A stretch of 55,075 nt of DNA. It comes from an uncultured Eubacteriales bacterium. Its GTDB lineage: Bacteria; Bacillota; Clostridia; Oscillospirales; Acutalibacteraceae. Position 1 is the stretch's first letter. Every line of letters begins with the position of its first letter. The position numbers were made by a program, and so were the translations under genes. Of this stretch, positions 8,278 through 15,981 are shown one piece after another. Under the pieces are notes generated by a model, which had not been told where the DNA came from, did no database searches, and saw nothing but the letters and a program-made list of their open reading frames with translations. The stretch covers positions 1-55,075 of the forward strand of contig OMWP01000014.1 of the NCBI GenBank assembly GCA_900314795.1. Direction: 5' to 3'.

Positions 8278-8592
8278 ATGAAGGATAGAAAATTAAGCAT
8301 CAGGATCAGTGAAGAAGATTTGCGAACGCTTCATCACAAGGCAGCAAGAGCCAAAATGACACTCACAGAATATATAACCAAATGCAGCTTGGGTAAACAG
8401 ATATTTATAATCAACGGCTTGGATGAGGTCATTCGTCAGCAGAAAGCCATCGGCAGGAATCTCAATCAGCTTACAACTCTTTGTAATATGGCCAAGGTAT
8501 CTTTCGTGAACCTTCAACCGCTCACAGACGAGTACGCCAAGCTGAATCAAATGCTGACCGAACTGCTCGACAGAAAGAGGTGGTCGTCATAG
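8278..8592 (+). CDS. mobC: MobC-like mobilization accessory protein
   Basis: The 104-residue protein has a ribbon-helix-helix-like N-terminus (RKLSIRISEEDLRTLHHKA then MTLTEYI) followed by the MobC-type helix IIRQQK-like segment VIRQQKAIGRNLNQLTTLCN. MobC proteins bind oriT and help the relaxase open the strands. The start at ATG 8278 has AAAGGA seven bases upstream, and a longer in-frame extension to 8155 would run through the oriT-like repeat and is rejected. The gene overlaps the relaxase gene by 13 bases, as in other mob operons. Confidence 0.85.
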   Translation: MKDRKLSIRISEEDLRTLHHKAARAKMTLTEYITKCSLGKQIFIINGLDEVIRQQKAIGRNLNQLTTLCNMAKVSFVNLQPLTDEYAKLNQMLTELLDRKRWSS

Positions 8593-9932
8593 CGGTCATC
8601 AATTTCATAGCAAGGCAGAAAACACAGACAAGGCAAGGGCTGAAAGCGTTGCTTGATTATTGCTCTCGGAAAGCTAAAACAAATCACGACGGCAGACGGT
8701 TGGTAACAGGAATTAATTGCGTTGCGCAGTCTGCCTACAATGAGATGATGAACACCAAGCTCTGTTACAAAAAGTCTAACGGAAGGATGTATTATCACTT
8801 GCTCCAGTCCTTTCACCCGGACGAAAAGCTAACACCCGAAACTGCGCACGAAATTGCTCTGCGGTTTGCCAAGGAAAACTTTCCCGGTTACGAAGTGCTC
8901 GTTGCTACGCACGTTGACCGAAACCATATTCATTCACATTTTGTTATCAACTCGGTGAACGCTGAGAACGGGTACAAGTACCACCCCGACAACCATGAGA
9001 TCCAAAGGCTCCGCGATTCATCGGACAAGCTTTGTTTGGAATACGGACTGTCGGTTATTGAATCCGCTCCGTCAAAAGTCAAAGGTATGTCCGCTAGAGA
9101 GTATAGGTCAGCCGATAAAGGTCAGAGTTGGAAGTTAGATTTGGCAATGGCGATAGACGAAGCAATGCGATGCGCTGTCAGCCGAGAGCATTTTATTGAG
9201 CTGATGGAGTTGGAAGGTTACAAAGTTAACTGGAGCGACACCCGTAAATATATCACCTACACTTGCCCTAACGGTATGAAGTGCAGGGACAACAAATTGC
9301 ACGAAGAAAAATATTTGAAGGGGGCTATGACCGATGAGTTCAGAATTAGGAAGGAAATCGCCAAGCGAATTGAAAGCTCAAGCGAAGATGAATTTAGCAC
9401 AGGCAGATCAGACCGAGACCTATGTTTCGATTACGGAGAAGAATTGGCGGGCGCTGATTCAATCTCAACAGACGCAGATAGATATGCTCAGCACGATGAT
9501 GAATACAATGGAAACTCTGGCGACATGGAGCGACCTCTCGGATATGCAGCAGGAGCAGTTGGACAAGTTGACTTCTCAAGCAGAGGAAACGCAGCAAACT
9601 CTGACAGAGTTTCAGGATTTGCTTCAAAAACAAGCACAGCAGATTCAGACAGCGACATCGACCTCAATGGAGACCTTCCAATCACAGGCTGGGAAAGCGA
9701 GCGAGAACTTCTCACAACAGCTTTACTCAGCGGAGCAGACAACGAAACGCAGCTTGAAGCGGATGATTTGGGTTTCGCTTATCCCGACTATCCTGTTGAT
9801 CATCTGGGAATTGATTCGGCATATCTGGCTGCTGAATTAATGAATATTATCGACAACGACACTCACACCGAAGATTGCACCACAAACAAAAAGCCGCGCC
9901 ATGAGCATAAAAACACTCTGGGCGGTATGTAG
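8580..9932 (+). CDS. MOBP-type relaxase
   Basis: The N-terminal 230 residues form the relaxase domain. It has a candidate catalytic Tyr27 in LLDYCSRK and the metal-binding histidine triad HVDRNHIHSH (His111, His116, His118, with His120 following). It would nick oriT and pilot the DNA strand during mobilization. The frame opens at GTG 8580, inside the MobC gene. AGAGGTG sits six bases before an ATA codon (8589) followed by GCGGTCATCAATTTC, exactly where related relaxases begin Met-Ala-Val-Ile-Asn-Phe, so the start is unusual. From about residue 251 to 420 the protein is acidic and low in complexity, and a second gene is read in another frame there. Confidence 0.9.
   Translation: MVVIAVINFIARQKTQTRQGLKALLDYCSRKAKTNHDGRRLVTGINCVAQSAYNEMMNTKLCYKKSNGRMYYHLLQSFHPDEKLTPETAHEIALRFAKENFPGYEVLVATHVDRNHIHSHFVINSVNAENGYKYHPDNHEIQRLRDSSDKLCLEYGLSVIESAPSKVKGMSAREYRSADKGQSWKLDLAMAIDEAMRCAVSREHFIELMELEGYKVNWSDTRKYITYTCPNGMKCRDNKLHEEKYLKGAMTDEFRIRKEIAKRIESSSEDEFSTGRSDRDLCFDYGEELAGADSISTDADRYAQHDDEYNGNSGDMERPLGYAAGAVGQVDFSSRGNAANSDRVSGFASKTSTADSDSDIDLNGDLPITGWESERELLTTALLSGADNETQLEADDLGFAYPDYPVDHLGIDSAYLAAELMNIIDNDTHTEDCTTNKKPRHEHKNTLGGM
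9334..9840 (+). CDS. MbeB/MobB-like coiled-coil membrane protein nested in relaxase gene
   Basis: This 168-residue frame lies wholly inside the relaxase gene, shifted by +1. GGGGGC lies a few bases upstream of the ATG. The protein reads as a real one: a helical, Gln-rich coiled coil (about residues 25-140, with regular Leu/Met/Ile spacing) followed by one clear membrane helix, MIWVSLIPTILLIIWELI (144-161), and a short tail. The relaxase frame over the same bases is acidic and repetitive, as expected when it is the constrained passenger. ColE1 mbeB and mbeD are nested in mbeA in the same way and assist mobilization, so the same role is inferred here. Direct homology was not tested. Confidence 0.75.
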   Translation: MSSELGRKSPSELKAQAKMNLAQADQTETYVSITEKNWRALIQSQQTQIDMLSTMMNTMETLATWSDLSDMQQEQLDKLTSQAEETQQTLTEFQDLLQKQAQQIQTATSTSMETFQSQAGKASENFSQQLYSAEQTTKRSLKRMIWVSLIPTILLIIWELIRHIWLLN

Positions 9933-9947
9933 AGAAAGGATTTTTGA

Positions 9948-10178
9948 ATGGATGAAATCAGAATTATAACTCAACCGGACTATCAGCCTTCTGTGGCGGT
10001 GGCTATTAATCGGAGAACTAAATTCAAGATAGAAAACGGTCAGCTGATTACTCAGCACCAGTATACTATCGGTAAGAAGGATTATGTTGTAAATTCCGTT
10101 TTTGATCTGGACAGCAAGCACACGGTTATCGACGGCGTAAAAAGGCTTATCGATAATAATTTTGACAGTGCGGCCTAA
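9948..10178 (+). CDS. TnpW-like small element protein
   Basis: This 76-residue protein lies 15 bases after the relaxase stop. AGAAAGGA precedes the ATG. Its C-terminal half (QYTIGKKDYVVNSVFDLD then TVIDGVKRLIDNNFD) has the strand-strand-helix pattern of small transposon proteins of the TnpW type, which usually sit just upstream of a TnpX-like serine recombinase, as here. Its function is unknown. The assignment rests on pattern and position only. Confidence 0.55.
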   Translation: MDEIRIITQPDYQPSVAVAINRRTKFKIENGQLITQHQYTIGKKDYVVNSVFDLDSKHTVIDGVKRLIDNNFDSAA

Positions 10179-10197
10179 ATAGGTCTGGACATTTCAG

Positions 10198-10246
10198 CCG
10201 ATTGGGAGTATTGTAGTGTTGCGAAAACTCGCAGACTCCCAATCGG
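10198..10246. promoter_or_regulatory. Nested inverted repeat upstream of the recombinase
   Basis: CCGATTGGGAGT (10198-10209) is repeated exactly inverted at 10235-10246, and an inner TGCGA-AAAC-TCGCA hairpin lies between. The structure ends 27 bases before the recombinase ATG. It has no T-tract, so it is not a standard terminator. It could be a leader structure or binding site controlling recombinase expression. Confidence 0.6.
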
Positions 10247-10273
10247 TTTGACAGCAGGAAGGAGTATAAAAAT

Positions 10274-11947
10274 ATGTCAAACCAAGATAAAATAACCGCG
10301 CTGTACTGCCGCCTTTCAAAAGACGATCTCAACGTCGGTGACAGCGACAGCATCGTGCATCAAAGAGCAATCCTCGAAAAGTACGCTGAGGATAATCGCT
10401 TTCCGAATATCCGCGTATTCGTTGACGACGGTTACTCAGGCGTTAGCTTTGACCGCCCCGGGTTTCAGGAGATGTACAAGCTTATTGAAGGGGGCAAGGT
10501 CGGAATCGTTATCACGAAAGACTTATCCCGACTCGGCAGAAACTATATCGAGGTAGGCAACTATACCGAGTTTGTATTTCCGAGATACGACGTCAGGTAT
10601 ATCGCTATCAACGATAACTACGACTCGCTGTTCAGCGACAACAATGAGCTGGCGCCATTCAAGAATCTGTTCAACGAGTGGTACGCCCGCGACACAAGCA
10701 AAAAAATCCGCGCTGTGTTCAAGGCAAAAGCCGAACGTGGTGAACGCTTGGGAACTACAATCCCTTATGGTTACCGCCGCGATCCAAACAGCGGAAAAGA
10801 GTGTCGTCTGTTGATTAATGAGGAAACCGCGCCTGTGGTAAAAATGATATTCGCAATGTGTGCAGAAGGAATCGGGCCGAGTAATATATCCAAAGCTTTA
10901 GAGGAAAGGAAAATTCTCAAGCCAACCTTCTACCGCTTCCAAAAAGAAGGTAAGTATGGAACGCACACAGATACAGAAAATCCGTATAAATGGAACGAAC
11001 GCACTATTGCCGATATTCTTGATAACGAGATTTATCTCGGGCACACCATCAACTGCCGTACAAGGATTGCTTCATTCAAGGACAAGCGCACCATCAAGGT
11101 TCCAAAGGAAGAACAGCTGCGATTTGAGAATACTCACGAGGCAATCATCGACCAAGAAACGTGGGATATTGTCCGCAAGGTGCGCGAGGGCAGAATTCGC
11201 AAAACCCGTATGGGGGAAATCAACAAATACAGCGGGCTGATTTACTGCGCTGACTGTGGCAGAAAGCATTACCTTTATCGTGGGCGAACCATTAGGCGTG
11301 AAAGTTACAGCTTTATCTGCGGAAACTATCATAAGCACGTTGGTGAAGAAAAATGTACGCCGCACTCAATCAGAGAGGTTGTGCTCGATGAAATTGTACT
11401 TGAAGAAATCAACAAGGCGCTCTACTACGCGCGGAACAACACAAAGGAGTTTACCGATTACATCAGTAAAAAGACTTCCTCACAGTACAGAAAAGAGCTG
11501 AATGCCAAAACCGCTGAACTGTCAAAAGCAGAAAAGCGTGTTGTTGAGTTAAAATCTCTGTTCAAGCGTCTGTATGAGGATAACGTTCTCGGACGTATCA
11601 GCGATGAGCAGTACAGAATGTTATCAGTTGATTATAACGATGAGCAGAAGGAGCTTGAAGCATCGATTCCGGAACTGCAAAAAGAAATCGGCACACTCAA
11701 AAACGAGTGTACCAATGTGCAGAAGTTCCTTGATATCGTCAAGAAATATGTATGTGTGCAGGAGCTGACGCCCGAGGTACTGAGAACCTTCATCAGCAAG
11801 ATTGTCGTTCACGAGCGTGAGAAAAAGCACAGCCAAACCTCTCCGCAGCAAATCGATATCTACTTCCGCTACATCGGAACATTCGCTCTTTCGAGCGAAA
11901 TCAACCAAACCGAAGAAAAAACTCATGACGAAAGGCGGACAGCCTGA
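10274..11947 (+). CDS. Large serine recombinase (TnpX-like integrase)
   Basis: The 557-residue protein has the serine-resolvase catalytic domain (about 7-150) with predicted nucleophile Ser15 in YCRLSKDD and the arginine motif ITKDLSRLGRNY. A recombinase domain follows, then a zinc-ribbon (IYCADCGRKHYL with later Cys in FICGNYHKH and EKCTPH), and a long coiled-coil and DUF4368-like tail. This matches TnpX/Tn4451-type recombinases, which excise and integrate elements without a complementary resolvase. AAGGAG lies eight bases before the ATG. It is the last gene of the element, so the attachment site should lie just downstream. Confidence 0.93.
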   Translation: MSNQDKITALYCRLSKDDLNVGDSDSIVHQRAILEKYAEDNRFPNIRVFVDDGYSGVSFDRPGFQEMYKLIEGGKVGIVITKDLSRLGRNYIEVGNYTEFVFPRYDVRYIAINDNYDSLFSDNNELAPFKNLFNEWYARDTSKKIRAVFKAKAERGERLGTTIPYGYRRDPNSGKECRLLINEETAPVVKMIFAMCAEGIGPSNISKALEERKILKPTFYRFQKEGKYGTHTDTENPYKWNERTIADILDNEIYLGHTINCRTRIASFKDKRTIKVPKEEQLRFENTHEAIIDQETWDIVRKVREGRIRKTRMGEINKYSGLIYCADCGRKHYLYRGRTIRRESYSFICGNYHKHVGEEKCTPHSIREVVLDEIVLEEINKALYYARNNTKEFTDYISKKTSSQYRKELNAKTAELSKAEKRVVELKSLFKRLYEDNVLGRISDEQYRMLSVDYNDEQKELEASIPELQKEIGTLKNECTNVQKFLDIVKKYVCVQELTPEVLRTFISKIVVHEREKKHSQTSPQQIDIYFRYIGTFALSSEINQTEEKTHDERRTA

Positions 11948-11957
11948 ACTGTCCGCC
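11934..11957 (+). terminator. Stem-loop after the recombinase
   Basis: GGCGGACAG (11934-11942) and CTGTCCGCC (11949-11957) form a perfect 9-bp stem with a 6-base loop that overlaps the recombinase stop codon. The T-tract is lacking, so it may act as an mRNA end structure rather than a strong terminator. Confidence 0.6.
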
Positions 11958-12034
11958 TACGCATAGGGCACCGCCTTAAACTGAAAACATCCTTTTCGGA
12001 ATCAGCCTAACGCCAACCCTTTTGTTGTATCGTA

Positions 12035-13177
12035 TTATTTACTTTTGCTATAAGTAATACCGTCGCCGTAGATGGTCGTCCAGTCGTTCTTCATGGAAAC
12101 AGCCGTCCAGCCGTTTTCCTCACAGCTTGCGCGCATTTTGTCCGCCTTTTCGGTATTGCCGTTCTCACGCTCGAGATCATCACAGCAAAGCAGATAAGCG
12201 CCGCTCTTGTACTTGTTGTTGGTGATGGTGTAGTTCGCCATTGCCGCGTCGCCGGAGCTGTTGCCGAAGCACAGCACGGGCTGTTCGCCGATCTCCTTCT
12301 CGATGACGCTGACTTTGTTCATCTTGAGGTTCTTGATGATAAACTCGCCGCCGGTGATGACCTTGTCGTCCTTAGAGAAGGTGTAGTCCAGACCGTCCTT
12401 ATCGCCCTGATTGCTGGCAACCAAACTCTCGTCGGAGCCGATCATCTGGGATTTCGGGATGTCGATCACGCCGTCACACAGACCGCGGGTGATCAGTCGG
12501 TCGGTACCGCTGACGACGTAAACGGTGAAGTCGTTCGCCTGTAAATAGTCGATGACCTGCAGCATGGGCTTGTAGAACGCCTGACCGTTGGTCATGTTGC
12601 TGTAGCTTACCATCGCGGTGTTTTTGTAATCCTTGACATACGCATCAAATTCATCGGGGGTCATGCCCTTGAAGGCAGTCGCTACGGCAGTGCCGTGCTT
12701 GACGTCCAGACCCTTGGGGTACTCGCCGGTATCAAAGTATTCTTTGATGATACCCGCGGTCTCCTTCTCTTCTTCGGACGCCTTATCCTTATAGCTCTCG
12801 TCCTCCATCACGCGGTGATACAGCAGCTTGTGATCGAAGTAACCGGGATCGGTCTCACAGCACAGGGTACCGTCCATATCGAATACCGCGATACGGTTCT
12901 CGACGGGGATATAATCCTTGGAGTCCTTATCGGTGATCGTCTTCATATAGCTCGTCAGTTCCGATTTCAGCGGCGCGGACTCTGTCCACAGCGACAGTGC
13001 GTCCTGCGAATTGTCAGCATTCGACTCACTGACTGTTGTCGGCTCGGCAGAGGGCTGAGCATTGTTGTTCTTACCCGCACCGGAGAAGTACAACACGGAC
13101 ATCACGATCAGCGCTACGACCAAAATACCCGATATGACCTTCCAGGGGAGGGTCGGATTCTTTTTCTTTTCTTCCAT
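12035..13177 (-). CDS. Membrane-anchored HAD-superfamily phosphatase
   Basis: The 380-residue protein has one N-terminal membrane helix (about 13-31) preceded by a lysine-rich stretch, then a low-complexity linker, so the enzyme probably faces the outside. The HAD motifs are clear: motif I FDMDGTLCC with Asp100 and Asp102, motif II VVSGTDR (Ser223), a lysine region near 285, and motif III-like FGNSSGD (304-310). The cap between motifs I and II is long. This fits a phosphoserine-phosphatase-like or acid-phosphatase-like haloacid dehalogenase. The ATG at 13177 has AGGAG seven bases upstream and is preferred over 13204. It is the first host gene to the right of the mobile element. Confidence 0.85.
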   Translation of the reverse strand: MEEKKKNPTLPWKVISGILVVALIVMSVLYFSGAGKNNNAQPSAEPTTVSESNADNSQDALSLWTESAPLKSELTSYMKTITDKDSKDYIPVENRIAVFDMDGTLCCETDPGYFDHKLLYHRVMEDESYKDKASEEEKETAGIIKEYFDTGEYPKGLDVKHGTAVATAFKGMTPDEFDAYVKDYKNTAMVSYSNMTNGQAFYKPMLQVIDYLQANDFTVYVVSGTDRLITRGLCDGVIDIPKSQMIGSDESLVASNQGDKDGLDYTFSKDDKVITGGEFIIKNLKMNKVSVIEKEIGEQPVLCFGNSSGDAAMANYTITNNKYKSGAYLLCCDDLERENGNTEKADKMRASCEENGWTAVSMKNDWTTIYGDGITYSKSK

Positions 13178-13312
13178 TGATAGTCTCCTTTCATCAATAT
13201 ACATTTACTTTAACAAAACAATGCAAAAAAATCAATAGCTATTTATGATAATCATCTTCTCAGAACAAAAAGAGAGCAAAAACCAACAATCCTCCGCTCG
13301 CTCCTCGAAAAA

Positions 13313-13341
13313 ACAGCGCCGATCTATCTGATCGACGCTGT
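13313..13341 (-). terminator. Intrinsic terminator of the DUF218 gene
   Basis: On the minus strand ACAGCGTCGATC pairs with GATCGGCGCTGT (one G-U pair) around a 5-base loop and is followed by a T-tract, 18 bases beyond the stop codon of the DUF218 gene. Confidence 0.8.
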
Positions 13342-13359
13342 ATATTTTATTCTATCGTA

Positions 13360-14835
13360 TTAGAAAATCATATAAGCCAAGGTGCCGAAGAATGCCACGA
13401 TCGCCAGCGCAAAGATGATATGCTTCCACTTTTGATCGACCAGGAGTCCGACGAACTCTCTGAGGAATGCGTTCGGGAAGAAATAGGGCTTGGTTTTGGC
13501 GGAGATACCCTTGGCGTCTTCCATCTCAATCTTCTTCGCCATGATATAGCCGCGGAACACATGATAGCCGGAGGTCGCGAAGGCGATCTTCTTGTCCTCG
13601 CTATCGGACATTCCGTCGATGATCTCCTTAGAGAGCTTCAGGTTCTCTAAGGTGTTCGTACTCTTGTCCTCACGCACGATACGCTCCTCGGGGATACCGA
13701 TGCTCCTCAGATAATTCTCCATCGCCTCGCCCTCGGAGATCACCTCGTCAGCGCCCTGTCCGCCCGAGGGGACAAAGACAGCATGCTTTCCGGTTTCTCT
13801 ATACTGCTTCTTCTCAAAAGCAACCGCGCTGTCTACACGATCCTTGAGCAGGGGTGTGAGCGTTCCGTCACCGCGGATCGCACAGCCGAGGATGATGATA
13901 AAATTGCGATCTGTCGGCACCTTATATTTTGTCGCAAGGAAGGAACACGCCACCGTAGAGATAAACATACATTCCAGATAACCGATGATGTACACCAGTA
14001 CCATCACCACGATATAGCCGACTCGTCCGCTGCTGTAGTTGCTGTACGGGATGAAGTAGACGCCTACCGTTCCCAGGGTGCCCAGTGCCCAGATGACCGC
14101 AAAGAAGATGCCCAGAGCGTTGACGGGTCGATAGCCCTCGTTTTTCATCAGCCAGATATTGCTGATCGCCAAGAGGATCGCCAACAACAACATCAGCGGG
14201 AACAGGACGATCAACATGATCGTACCCGCACCCGTGACCAGCATCAAAAACGTACCGGTCGACAGGTTCGGCATATTGATGAGATAATAGATGACATACG
14301 CCAGGAGGATCGCATTAAAGATACTCAGACCTCCGCAGGCGATCATGGTATATGAGAACTTACCCTGTTTGCGGTAATCAATGTACATCCACAGCATCAT
14401 CACCTCCGCCAGCGCCAGCAGGGCAATGATCGAGATGATCACAGCCTTGTCGCCGTTGAAGCGGATATCGCCCATCGTATGGTCGATGATCGTGTCGAAC
14501 TCATTGACTTCCAGATTGAACACCATCGGATCCATTTTTGTATCACCGATGCTGTAACTGATCAGCACATCCGTTTTGCCGCGGTTGTCCGATCGAAAAT
14601 CTGCCACGAGCTCTCCTTTTTCCGTTCGCACATTGACAAACTCGACAACATCGTCATCCTTGACGTTGACGACAACATTATCGGTGGTTCCGTCCTCCGG
14701 ATAAAAGTGCGTGTGCAGGGTATAATCATCGCCGACCGTCCAGACGTAAAGTGACGTAAAAACGATCACGGCGATCACAGCGATATTCAGGATCAAAAAC
14801 CTTTTGTCCATCTTTTTTTTCTGCTTCGTTTTCAT
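13360..14835 (-). CDS. Polytopic membrane protein with DUF218/YdcF domain
   Basis: The 491-residue protein has an N-terminal membrane helix, then an extracytoplasmic beta-rich domain (about 35-130), then six or so membrane helices (about 140-305), and a DUF218/YdcF-type domain (about 312-470). That domain contains IIILGCAIRGDGTLTPLLKDR, FVPSGGQG, EG..M..YL and ED.STNTLEN, which are hallmarks of the family. A last membrane helix closes the protein. DUF218 proteins such as SanA and ElyC act in envelope biogenesis, but the reaction is unknown. The extra N-terminal domain is not usual for short YdcF proteins. AAGGAAG precedes the ATG. Confidence 0.85.
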   Translation of the reverse strand: MKTKQKKKMDKRFLILNIAVIAVIVFTSLYVWTVGDDYTLHTHFYPEDGTTDNVVVNVKDDDVVEFVNVRTEKGELVADFRSDNRGKTDVLISYSIGDTKMDPMVFNLEVNEFDTIIDHTMGDIRFNGDKAVIISIIALLALAEVMMLWMYIDYRKQGKFSYTMIACGGLSIFNAILLAYVIYYLINMPNLSTGTFLMLVTGAGTIMLIVLFPLMLLLAILLAISNIWLMKNEGYRPVNALGIFFAVIWALGTLGTVGVYFIPYSNYSSGRVGYIVVMVLVYIIGYLECMFISTVACSFLATKYKVPTDRNFIIILGCAIRGDGTLTPLLKDRVDSAVAFEKKQYRETGKHAVFVPSGGQGADEVISEGEAMENYLRSIGIPEERIVREDKSTNTLENLKLSKEIIDGMSDSEDKKIAFATSGYHVFRGYIMAKKIEMEDAKGISAKTKPYFFPNAFLREFVGLLVDQKWKHIIFALAIVAFFGTLAYMIF

Positions 14836-14959
14836 CTTCCTTTTTCACCTCAAAACTCCCAAAGCTGAAAGCGGTACTGCCGTTTACAGCTATATTTTAT
14901 TTATTATAACACAAAAAAGCCGCGTTGTCATTCCTTAATTTACAAAAAATGCAAACAAA

Positions 14960-15191
14960 AAAGGCGCTGTTACAGCGCCTTACAGACTGTAGAAAAACTT
15001 ATTCAGCCCCCTCTGACGAGGGGGCGGCAAGAAGTATGATTCACAGAGAGATAAACGTAAAATGCAGGGGAGAGATAACGCGACGATAAAGAGGAAATAG
15101 AAGGCTCCCTCGTCAGAGGGAGCCTCGGAAACGTCCTGCGTTTTATATGATATACTTTTTCGACAAACTGAAAGGCGCTGTTACAGCGCCT
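14960..15191. repeat. MITE-like repeat copy 1, flanked by duplicated terminator hairpins
   Basis: The repeat spans 14983-15170 (188 bp). Its ends are CAGACTGTAGAAAAA and, inverted, CAGTTTGTCGAAAAA (12 of 15 identical). It contains two perfect hairpins, GCCCCCTC-TGAC-GAGGGGGC and GGCTCCCTC-GTCA-GAGGGAGCC, whose cores are inverted copies of one another. The same left part recurs at 54973. On both sides lies the same 21-bp hairpin, AAAGGCGCTG + TTACAGCGCCT (14960-14980 and 15171-15191). No coding frame is present. The whole gap between the genes at 14835 and 15217 is thus mainly this element. Confidence 0.8.
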
Positions 15192-15216
15192 ATTTATCGT
15201 TTTATCGATCGGTTAT

Positions 15217-15981
15217 CTATTTTACATCGCGCTTTTTGAACGTCATGTACGTCAGCCACAGGAATAATCCGATGAAAAGGGCGGCTACGATGATCGCGTT
15301 GACCACCATCTCGCCCGAGATCGCGTTCACGGAGTTCATCAGCGCGTCGGGCAGATAGTTGCCGACGTCGATGTTCTCAACCTTGAACAGCGCCGTAATT
15401 CCCGTGTTGATTCCCATATAGAGCAGTGATAGTGCGCCTGTCGAGAAGACCACTGCCATGATGATCGCGAGTGTCTTATTTCTCAACCCGACCGCAAAGA
15501 ACATCAGCACGGTGCACAACGACAGGGACAACAGCCACTTGAGCAGCAGCGTCATCACACCGCCCCATACAGCCGCGTCCGCGATGATCCCGCTTGTCAC
15601 GGCAGACGCAAAGACAGCGGATGCCGCAGTAGCGACAAAGAAGATCAGGTTATGGACGCCGATCATAATGAATTTGGCAAATACCAGACTGCCGCGGTTG
15701 GCAAGCTGTCCTGCGATATTCTTGATGTAGCCGCCGGAAAAATCCAAATACAGGAAGGACGCCGCCGAAATAAAGAGCGGTATCATCAACAGCCCCAGTG
15801 CAAAGGGAGAAGCGAGGACGGAAGATAGATCCGTTGCTGTCATCTGAGCGCCCAACGCCGATGAGATCATCGGCAGCGAGGCGATGAACAGCCCGTTGAG
15901 CACAAAGGTCACGATCAATAATATGATGAACTGTCTGGATGTTCTGAGCTTATACCATTCCATTTTGATCAAGTTAGTCAT
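15217..15981 (-). CDS. ABC-2 type transporter permease
   Basis: This 254-residue protein opens with MTNLIKMEWYKLRTSRQF and has about six membrane helices, the usual form of BcrB/ABC-2-type permeases that partner BcrA-like ATPases. The start overlaps the ATPase gene end by eight bases, so the two are coupled. The pair may export a peptide antibiotic or lipid II-binding compound and so give self-protection, as in bacitracin, lantibiotic or NatAB-type pumps. No two-component system is adjacent. The terminator hairpin after it has been split by the MITE-like insertion. Confidence 0.85.
   Translation of the reverse strand: MTNLIKMEWYKLRTSRQFIILLIVTFVLNGLFIASLPMISSALGAQMTATDLSSVLASPFALGLLMIPLFISAASFLYLDFSGGYIKNIAGQLANRGSLVFAKFIMIGVHNLIFFVATAASAVFASAVTSGIIADAAVWGGVMTLLLKWLLSLSLCTVLMFFAVGLRNKTLAIIMAVVFSTGALSLLYMGINTGITALFKVENIDVGNYLPDALMNSVNAISGEMVVNAIIVAALFIGLFLWLTYMTFKKRDVK

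Larger units (their letters stand above)
1..12000. mobile_element. Integrated mobilizable element, right part (left end outside window)
   Basis: The segment combines a large serine recombinase (10274-11947), a MobC-like protein and MOBP-type relaxase (8278-9932), an oriT-like inverted repeat, a RepA-like ATPase and accessory cargo genes. Its base composition is AT-richer than the DNA from 12035 onward. The recombinase is the last gene, which is typical of Tn4451-like or IMM elements in which the integrase lies next to one end. The right junction is therefore expected between the recombinase terminator (11957) and the stop of the next host gene (12035). I could not define the core attachment sequence because the left end is not in the window. 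The element has no visible type IV secretion genes here, so it is probably mobilizable rather than self-transmissible, unless those genes lie to the left. Confidence 0.75.

Noticed and set aside
9394-9742. Leftward frames opposite the relaxase C-terminus
   Set aside because: They are shadows of the two overlapping rightward genes and lack starts with ribosome sites.
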